A DNA stretch of 64,000 bases. Origin: an uncultured Shimia sp. (lineage in GTDB: Bacteria; Pseudomonadota; Alphaproteobacteria; Rhodobacterales; Rhodobacteraceae). The notes beneath the pieces are model-generated. The model saw only the letters and a list, made by a program, of their open reading frames with translations, ran no database searches and had not been told where the DNA came from. Position numbers and translations under genes: made by a program. This document shows positions 1 through 6,518 of the stretch, piece after piece. Location: NCBI RefSeq assembly GCF_947493595.1, contig NZ_CANLRL010000002.1, forward strand, positions 620,001-684,000. The letters run 5' to 3'. The first letter of the stretch is position 1. The number at the start of each line of letters is the position of its first letter.

Positions 1-1215
1 GCGAGTTGGAAGGTTGAGGCCGACGATCTGACCATCAACGGCTTTTCGCCAGCGCGGGCAGCGAAGGGCTCTACGCTGACCATGACCTTCAAGAAACCCA
101 ACGAGGTGGTGGGCAACCATATCGCCAAATACCAGGCGATGAAACTGGCCAAAATGCTGATGGCCTATGATTTTGACCGGCGTCTAAACCCGTTTGCGGA
201 GCTGGGCGGATTCATTTTCACCTTTATGGGCGACGGCGCGCCAGGGACCGGGAAAACCACGCTCATTCAGATGATGGCGGGGCTGATCAACGACTATTGT
301 CAGGTCGCGGGTTATGCCTTCCGCTATCAGAACTTTGGCATCGACAATATCGACAGCTATCAGGGTAAATCGGGGCAGAACGCCAAGGCCTTTGTGCAGA
401 ACGTTCTGGACCCGCAGGTGATTGGCTTTGGCACCATTGACGACATCGATCAGATCGCCGGCAAGCGTGGGGATCGGCAGAGCTCGGCGGGGCAGCAGGA
501 GGTCACGGCGGTGTTCATGGAGGCCTTTGCGGGCGCCAACACCGTGGTGCGCGGCAACTGTACCTTTGGCATGTTCTCCAACTATCCCGAAAACGTGGAC
601 GATGCGCTGCGCCAGCGGGCCGGGGCGCGGTTTTTGGTGGATGGACCACAGACGCGGGAGGATTACATCGACATTCTCGCGCTGTTGATGGGCAAAAACC
701 ACGACATCGCGTTGGGCGAACACGAGTTGTTTGAAGCACAGGCGATTCAGAAAGCCGTGGCGGCGAGCTTTGAAAGCCACAACCGGCCGCATGAAGAGGG
801 CCTGCTCAACGTCTTTGACAAGGTGCACTCGCAAGTTGGCGAACTGGATACGATTGCGAAGATGGGCACCTATCTGAAAGCCATTCAGGAGGCCGACCCG
901 CGCTTTACGGGCCGCGCGATCAAGAACATCACTGACGCTGTGAAAGTGCGCGCAATGGACTTTGAATTGCCGGACGCATGGATGGAAAATCCGGAGCTAT
1001 TCTTGGCAAAAGATTACGACACCAAGAAGGCCATGATTAACGAGCTGCGGGTGCCGATCACCACCGACATGGTGGTGCAGGAGATCAACCGCTATGCGGA
1101 CAGCGAGTTCCGCTATGCCGACAAATCCGATGAGGTCGCGATCTCCAGTATGGTGCGCGATATGCAGCGGTCCGAGGCGGCGAAGCGGCGGTATCTGGAG
1201 GGCAAAGCTAAGTGA
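1..1215 (+). CDS. AAA-family ATPase (5'-truncated by window edge)
   Basis: Frame is open from base 1 through the listed ATG at 82. Walker A GAPGTGKTT and Walker B-like VIGFGTIDDID are present. Confidence 0.85.
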   Translation, partial: ASWKVEADDLTINGFSPARAAKGSTLTMTFKKPNEVVGNHIAKYQAMKLAKMLMAYDFDRRLNPFAELGGFIFTFMGDGAPGTGKTTLIQMMAGLINDYCQVAGYAFRYQNFGIDNIDSYQGKSGQNAKAFVQNVLDPQVIGFGTIDDIDQIAGKRGDRQSSAGQQEVTAVFMEAFAGANTVVRGNCTFGMFSNYPENVDDALRQRAGARFLVDGPQTREDYIDILALLMGKNHDIALGEHELFEAQAIQKAVAASFESHNRPHEEGLLNVFDKVHSQVGELDTIAKMGTYLKAIQEADPRFTGRAIKNITDAVKVRAMDFELPDAWMENPELFLAKDYDTKKAMINELRVPITTDMVVQEINRYADSEFRYADKSDEVAISSMVRDMQRSEAAKRRYLEGKAK

Positions 1216-1592
1216 TTGTTCTCGACAGCATCGGTTTTGTGAACACAGGGCTGCCATTGATTGTGCTTGGCATTCTTGCCGTGCTGATCCCGCGGCTTGT
1301 GATTGATCGGGAGACAAGGTCGCATGGCGACGTGTTTCGTGGGATCTGCAGGACGGCGATATCTTTGCTGAGCCTCGGATTTTTGATGTCGTATGTGTTG
1401 ACCTACACTCGCGGCGTGCATGCGTTGGCGCTTGGGTCCTCGCCGGAACTTGGCACAGCCTTTTGGATGCACCTCCGGCTGTCGCTGATGGCAGCGATTG
1501 TCTGGGCGCCGATTTTGGGGCTGGTCTGGTTTGGCCATGCGCAGGGCGTGGAAGCGAGGCGTGGGCAGGACCTTGCGGCGGGGGAACGGTGA
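1212..1592 (+). CDS. Small polytopic membrane protein, unknown function
   Basis: 126 aa with several hydrophobic segments. Overlaps the ATPase stop by 4 bp (ATGA-type/GTGA coupling). Confidence 0.7.
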   Translation: MIVLDSIGFVNTGLPLIVLGILAVLIPRLVIDRETRSHGDVFRGICRTAISLLSLGFLMSYVLTYTRGVHALALGSSPELGTAFWMHLRLSLMAAIVWAPILGLVWFGHAQGVEARRGQDLAAGER

Positions 1593-1846
1593 GGATGGCG
1601 ATGAGGACCGTGCCCGATCTGGTGGGCGCTTTGGATTGGTTTGGAATTGGTGGTTTGGTGCAAAGAGCGCAGGTGTTGGTGTGTGTGACTGACGGTGCAA
1701 ACGCGCCCTCCGGGGGGAGGTCACCTCTCGGGATCTCGCTGCGCGAGACCCTGTCGGTGCAGCGGGGCGCGGCCCGGCTTGAGGCCGGGCGGGAGAGAAT
1801 TGACGACTGTCACCCAGCTGTCGCGGGTAATGTGTGGAAGGCGTGA

Positions 1847-2476
1847 ATGTTCAGAATTTTCAGCCTGCTGTTAGCATTGTTGTTTCTCATCTCTTGTCGT
1901 GCCCAAACGGGAGAGCAGATTTCACGCGCCGAACTTTCCAAGGAATACCGAGGCATCGAAGAAAAAATACTTGAACTACGAGGGTCCGGCACACTTGCCA
2001 CTAGGTTCCAGCTTAGCAGGCCATTTCTAACATCAACTGGGGTAATAATTGACTTGGATCGCCAACTGGAGAGCATCAAAACGACAACAGAGTTTTGCGC
2101 AGGGATTAGACGCACTGAAGCATTCATTCCAAAGTGGGATGGCAAATCCGGTGAGAGGGACTGGCAACTGTTCAAAGTTCAGGCGACGAACGAAGATGAT
2201 TGCATTCTGAGTGCGAGCCTCGATCCTGAGGTTCAGATGAACGAAATCCGCGCGTCGAACGAGACAGAAGGCTATTCTACAGACGGGGATTACTACTTCC
2301 GTTTAAGATCAAAGGAAAACGGAGAATTGGTGGAACTTACAGCATACCGACAACTTCGAAGAGGGTCTTTGACCTGTTGGTTCGCCAAATTCGGTGTTTC
2401 TGGTGGTCCTAAGTTGGATTGCCGTATCCTCAAGTTTTCCTATAGCTTTCCGCTAGATATAGCTGCGAGGTACTAA
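1847..2476 (+). CDS. Putative lipoprotein, unknown function
   Basis: 209 aa with N-terminal signal and lipobox-like LLALLFLISC. Visibly lower GC and different codon usage from neighbours. Confidence 0.65.
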   Translation: MFRIFSLLLALLFLISCRAQTGEQISRAELSKEYRGIEEKILELRGSGTLATRFQLSRPFLTSTGVIIDLDRQLESIKTTTEFCAGIRRTEAFIPKWDGKSGERDWQLFKVQATNEDDCILSASLDPEVQMNEIRASNETEGYSTDGDYYFRLRSKENGELVELTAYRQLRRGSLTCWFAKFGVSGGPKLDCRILKFSYSFPLDIAARY

Positions 2477-3826
2477 ATGCATAGATTGATCCAACGCGGC
2501 TTGATGTTTGGCAACCTGATCGAGGTGGCCTCGCCGGTATTGGTGGAGCGCTATAACCGTGCGCTCAAACACTTGACCGGTAAGACCACCACTCTCACCG
2601 ATTTTCACATCGATATCTCGGGCTATTCGCCGGAGATCGGCGATGAGCTGGACGATCATCTCTACCTCAACCACGGGGGCTGCAACCGGCAGTTTATTTT
2701 GCTGACCACGGATCAGAAATCCGCTCCGCTTCTGAACATCAAGTTCTCCACCAGCCGCGATATTTTGCGGCATTTCATTGAGGAAAACGAGCCGCAGCTC
2801 TTTGCCCTGACCGCGCGGGATGCGGTGGCGGGCGAGTTGGTGAACTCGGTGTTTTCGGTGAGCCAGCCCAGAAAACTGATGGACATTCGCAAGGTCACAA
2901 TTGAGGCGGACACCACCGAAGGCACGCTGCGCGATGCGGAGAAGCTCGGCGCGTTGGCGGATCGGTTCAAACAGGAGGAAGACGGCTGGTTTGACGATGT
3001 GCTGATTGCCGACATGATCACGCTCGCCAAACGCACCGGCGATGTGACGCGCAATCCGGTGAAACTCAAACATATGGAGTTTGATCAGCAGGACTACTGG
3101 ACCGCGCATTTTGGCGGGGTCTACCTGTTCCGCGGCTTGGCGCATCCGGCGGTGATTACGGCGGGCGACAAGGCGGAGCTGGGCAAGCTGCCGATCAAGT
3201 ACACGTTTGATTTCAAAGACCGAAATCAGATCGCGAAGTTTCTGGACTACAACGATCTGGCCGAACCAATTGTGAAAGCGCGCGGCGTGGATGGCGCGGC
3301 GATCCTGCGCCAGAAGATGGATTTTATCGTCGTGGATGCGGCGCAGGAAGCGGGCGTGGACCTGACCGGCGCGACGCGCAGTGATATCCGCCGTTTGGCC
3401 CGCAACCATGCAGAGCAGTTGCCCCCCGAATACCATGAGCTGCGCAAGATGGTGGATTGGGCGGAGAGTGATGGCAAATGGCCGAAGATTACCAGCGACC
3501 ATCCGGCCTATTTCTACACGCTACGCGCCACGGACACGGATCAGCGCGACTTGGTGAATATGTTGTTGTCTGAACTAGCGCCCAAGGACATTCGGCAGCT
3601 GTTTATCTGTCACAAGGAGGTGTTCTATCGCCTCTATCAAGGCTGGTCGGAGACCAAGAAAAGCTTTGTGGCGGATTTTCTGGAACGGGAGTATCAGGTC
3701 GATAAGGCGGGGGCGCGCGAGGCGTTGTTTGGCTTTGACGCGCCGCTGGAAATGCCCCGTGTGACGCGGCAGGCGTCAGAGGATATGATCTCACGGGTTG
3801 GCCCGTGGGGCGCGGTGAGGAGGTAG
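2477..3826 (+). CDS. Conserved hypothetical protein (possibly DUF6638-type), 449 aa
   Basis: Long ORF with regular GC-rich codon usage, in series with the AAA ATPase cluster. DUF assignment from memory only. Confidence 0.75.
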   Translation: MHRLIQRGLMFGNLIEVASPVLVERYNRALKHLTGKTTTLTDFHIDISGYSPEIGDELDDHLYLNHGGCNRQFILLTTDQKSAPLLNIKFSTSRDILRHFIEENEPQLFALTARDAVAGELVNSVFSVSQPRKLMDIRKVTIEADTTEGTLRDAEKLGALADRFKQEEDGWFDDVLIADMITLAKRTGDVTRNPVKLKHMEFDQQDYWTAHFGGVYLFRGLAHPAVITAGDKAELGKLPIKYTFDFKDRNQIAKFLDYNDLAEPIVKARGVDGAAILRQKMDFIVVDAAQEAGVDLTGATRSDIRRLARNHAEQLPPEYHELRKMVDWAESDGKWPKITSDHPAYFYTLRATDTDQRDLVNMLLSELAPKDIRQLFICHKEVFYRLYQGWSETKKSFVADFLEREYQVDKAGAREALFGFDAPLEMPRVTRQASEDMISRVGPWGAVRR

Positions 3827-3829
3827 ACT

Positions 3830-4096
3830 ATGGGCGGATTGTGGCGATTGGGGGTTGTAGGCTTTGTCGTGCTTACGATCTTTTACATTTGTCTCTCGCT
3901 TTATTCCCGTGCCAAACGGCGGGACAAGCTGGAAGCGGAATGGGACAATGAAGGCATGAGCGGCGATCGCGATGCGTTTATCGAGCAGGGGTTGCAGGAC
4001 TATGACGGCTCATTGCGTCGCAAATTGATCTGGGGTGTCTATATCATCCCTGTGACCATCGTGATCGCGTTGATCTACTTTATGAATTTCCACTAG
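3830..4096 (+). CDS. Small membrane protein
   Basis: 88 aa, N- and C-terminal TM segments. Starts 3 bp after the preceding stop. Confidence 0.75.
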   Translation: MGGLWRLGVVGFVVLTIFYICLSLYSRAKRRDKLEAEWDNEGMSGDRDAFIEQGLQDYDGSLRRKLIWGVYIIPVTIVIALIYFMNFH

Positions 4097-4110
4097 GGGG
4101 ACCTAAAGAC

Positions 4111-4761
4111 ATGGTCTATGTGAAATGGGGTTTTTGGACGCTGTTCTGGCTGTTTGTGGCGGCGTTCTTTCACTACACGCTGCCGCAGCATGATGTGGTG
4201 CGTATTACAGATACCTATGAAAAGCGGATCGATTTTGGCGAGAACTCGATCTTCTGGGCGAAAGAAGACAGCGGCAATGCAACCGGCAATGTGAACCGCG
4301 ATGTGTTCTTCATTCAGACCAAATCGCCAAGTGAAAAGGTGATGGTCTATCGCAACGAAGATACTTCGGCTGGCTGGCCTCCCTACTTCAAATATGACAC
4401 GGCGAATTTGCAGGCCGAGGCTGCGGATATGAAATCATCCGCCGATGCACCGCAATGGGTGGCGGTCATGCACTACGGCTGGCGCAATAAGTTCCTGTCG
4501 ATCTATCCAAACGCGGTGGGTGTGAAGCCTGTAGATGGTCCGGATGTGACGTTCATTCCATGGTTGAACATCCTGATCCTGACCGTGTTTTTCGCTTTTG
4601 TTTGGGCAATTTATGTGCGCTGGCGTCGGTTCCGTCAGGCGCGGATTGATCCTGTATTGGAAGACATGGGGGACAGCTTTGAAGCGGCCGGGGACAATCT
4701 GGCAGAGAAGCGCGGACGGTTCCGCGCCTGGCTGGACACCTGGCGCGGAAAAGCACGTTAA
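4111..4761 (+). CDS. Membrane protein, unknown function
   Basis: 216 aa, N-terminal TM and a second TM near residue 150. Same operon direction. Confidence 0.75.
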   Translation: MVYVKWGFWTLFWLFVAAFFHYTLPQHDVVRITDTYEKRIDFGENSIFWAKEDSGNATGNVNRDVFFIQTKSPSEKVMVYRNEDTSAGWPPYFKYDTANLQAEAADMKSSADAPQWVAVMHYGWRNKFLSIYPNAVGVKPVDGPDVTFIPWLNILILTVFFAFVWAIYVRWRRFRQARIDPVLEDMGDSFEAAGDNLAEKRGRFRAWLDTWRGKAR

Positions 4762-5630
4762 CGCATGCCGTAGTAGAGGCCGACCACGTGCTCGGCCTCA
4801 GCAAAAAACAGCCAGCGTGAAGTTGCGACACCCGCAACGTGGCTGAGGACTGCGATGATCGCCAAAACGTGGCTGAAGGGTAACAGCAGGCAGATGATGG
4901 GCAGCACGAATGTGAGGCCGAAGGCGATGCGGCGCAGTTTTTGCGCGTGTTTTCGCCCGATCACAAAGATGAACTCTTTTACCAAATAGTTCGGTGCGGT
5001 GTGGGGATGTGCCATGGAGCGAACGGTGCCGCGTTCGCCCAGACCGGTAGCTGTGCCCAGGTCGGTTCCGCTGTCGGACAGGGCTGCATCACCACGTTGC
5101 CACCAGATGAATTGGAAGATCGCGGCGATCACAAGCAGCAGGATGGCCATGTTTACACGACCCGAAAGTAAGGCTCCACCAGCCAGAGAGAGGCTGAGGT
5201 AAAGCGCTGGTGTAAAAGGGGTTTTCCAGCGTGGCACAGTGTCGAGCTGGGCGTAAATCATTGAGGTGGTGAAGACGGTGAACAGCGCCAGGGCGGCACC
5301 GATCAGGCCCAAAGCTGTGGCATGGATTTGTAAGAAAATCAGGTCGATGGCGTAGATGCCCATGGTGAGCAGAGCAAAAACTGCGCTGACACCTTCGCGT
5401 GATAGCCAACTGCTGCGCCATTGGGTGAACGCGCGCCAGGCGCGTTCTGGGTGGCCGAGGTGGAAAGTTGAGGAGATCAGGCCGCCCACAGAGAGCGCGT
5501 AAGCCACTGCAAAGAAAATGAAAGCTGGCAAGCCAGTTGGTGGATTGGTGTCAATGCCGAGCCAGAACAGCAGACCGAAGCCGAGGCCGGAGAGGGTTGA
5601 GAAGACAATGACAGATGGGGCTGGATGCAT
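4758..5630 (-). CDS. soeC: DmsC/NrfD-like membrane anchor of sulfite dehydrogenase
   Basis: 290 aa, ~8 TM DmsC-like protein encoded after the FeS subunit. Assigned as Soe by context with xsc/pta/tau genes. Confidence 0.8.
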   Translation of the reverse strand: MHPAPSVIVFSTLSGLGFGLLFWLGIDTNPPTGLPAFIFFAVAYALSVGGLISSTFHLGHPERAWRAFTQWRSSWLSREGVSAVFALLTMGIYAIDLIFLQIHATALGLIGAALALFTVFTTSMIYAQLDTVPRWKTPFTPALYLSLSLAGGALLSGRVNMAILLLVIAAIFQFIWWQRGDAALSDSGTDLGTATGLGERGTVRSMAHPHTAPNYLVKEFIFVIGRKHAQKLRRIAFGLTFVLPIICLLLPFSHVLAIIAVLSHVAGVATSRWLFFAEAEHVVGLYYGMR

Positions 5631-6391
5631 CAGGTGGTCCCTCCAGGCAGTTTGTCGAGGGCTTTGTCAAGCCAGCCAAGGAAGCCTTGAGGTTCTTCGG
5701 CGACGGGTTCCAGTAGTGGGGCCAACAGGCTTTGGTCGTCCCACGAATCTTTGAGACGTGGCGGGAGGTATTTGTTCACGGGAAGCGTGCCCATTTCTGG
5801 CATAAGGTCAAATCCGCCTCTGGTTTCAACAAGTTGACTGACATCTGAGTTGGGATCAGAGAGATCGCCAAAGTGTCTGGCGCCGGCGGGGCAGGTGCGG
5901 ACGCAGGAGGGGATTTGATCCTCTTCGGGCAGGTTTTCGTTGTAGATGCGGTCCACGCAGAGGGTGCACTTTTTCATCACCCCTTCCGCTTGGTCCAGCT
6001 CGCGCGCGCCATAGGGACAGGCCCAGGCGCAAAGGCCGCAGCCGATGCAGTGGTCTTCGTTGACAAGCACAATGCCGTCCTCGACGCGTTTGTAGCTTGC
6101 GCCGGTGGGGCAGACGGTAACGCAGGGGGCGTTTTCGCAATGTAAACAAGACTTTGGGAAATGCACGGTTTGCGCGTGGCCTTGCTCTGGTTGGACCTCA
6201 TAGCTGTGCACGCGGTTCAAAAACGTGCCCATTGGTTCGGTGCCATAGGGACGCTGATCGGACAGAGGCGCGCCGTAGTTTTCGGTGTTCCAACCTTTGC
6301 AGGAGATCACACAAGCGTGGCAGCCGACGCAGGTGTCCAGATCGATCACAAGGCCGAGGGTACGGTCGGTTTTGGTGGGTAAATTGGTCAT
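5630..6391 (-). CDS. soeB: 4Fe-4S ferredoxin subunit of sulfite dehydrogenase
   Basis: Motifs CVGCHACVISC, CLHCENAPCVTVCPTGA, CIGCGLCAWACPYG. Start moved to MTNLPTKTDRTLGL (6391). Confidence 0.85.
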   Translation of the reverse strand: MTNLPTKTDRTLGLVIDLDTCVGCHACVISCKGWNTENYGAPLSDQRPYGTEPMGTFLNRVHSYEVQPEQGHAQTVHFPKSCLHCENAPCVTVCPTGASYKRVEDGIVLVNEDHCIGCGLCAWACPYGARELDQAEGVMKKCTLCVDRIYNENLPEEDQIPSCVRTCPAGARHFGDLSDPNSDVSQLVETRGGFDLMPEMGTLPVNKYLPPRLKDSWDDQSLLAPLLEPVAEEPQGFLGWLDKALDKLPGGTT

Positions 6392-6398
6392 TTTGCCC

Positions 6399-6441
6399 CG
6401 TCGGTATTGCGTCTGTATTGCGACTGTATCGCGGAGGTGCG
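6399..6441 (+). repeat. 11-bp tandem-repeat element, copy A
   Basis: CGTCGGTATTG|CGTCTGTATTG|CGACTGTATCG|CGGAGGTGCG, contiguous 11-mers. Related copy at 38330-38371. Confidence 0.85.
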
Positions 6442-6459
6442 TATTTTGGCTCGATGAAT

Positions 6460-6505
6460 GGGGGCTCTGCCCCCAGACCACCGGGATATTTGAGGCCAAA
6501 TGAAA
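6460..6505 (-). repeat. Dispersed post-gene hairpin repeat, copy A
   Basis: Minus strand reads CTTTCATTTGGCCTCAAATATCCCGGTGGTCTGGGGGCAGAGCCCCC, just after the soeA stop. Confidence 0.8.
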
Positions 6506-6518
6506 GCGGTTGGTGTGT

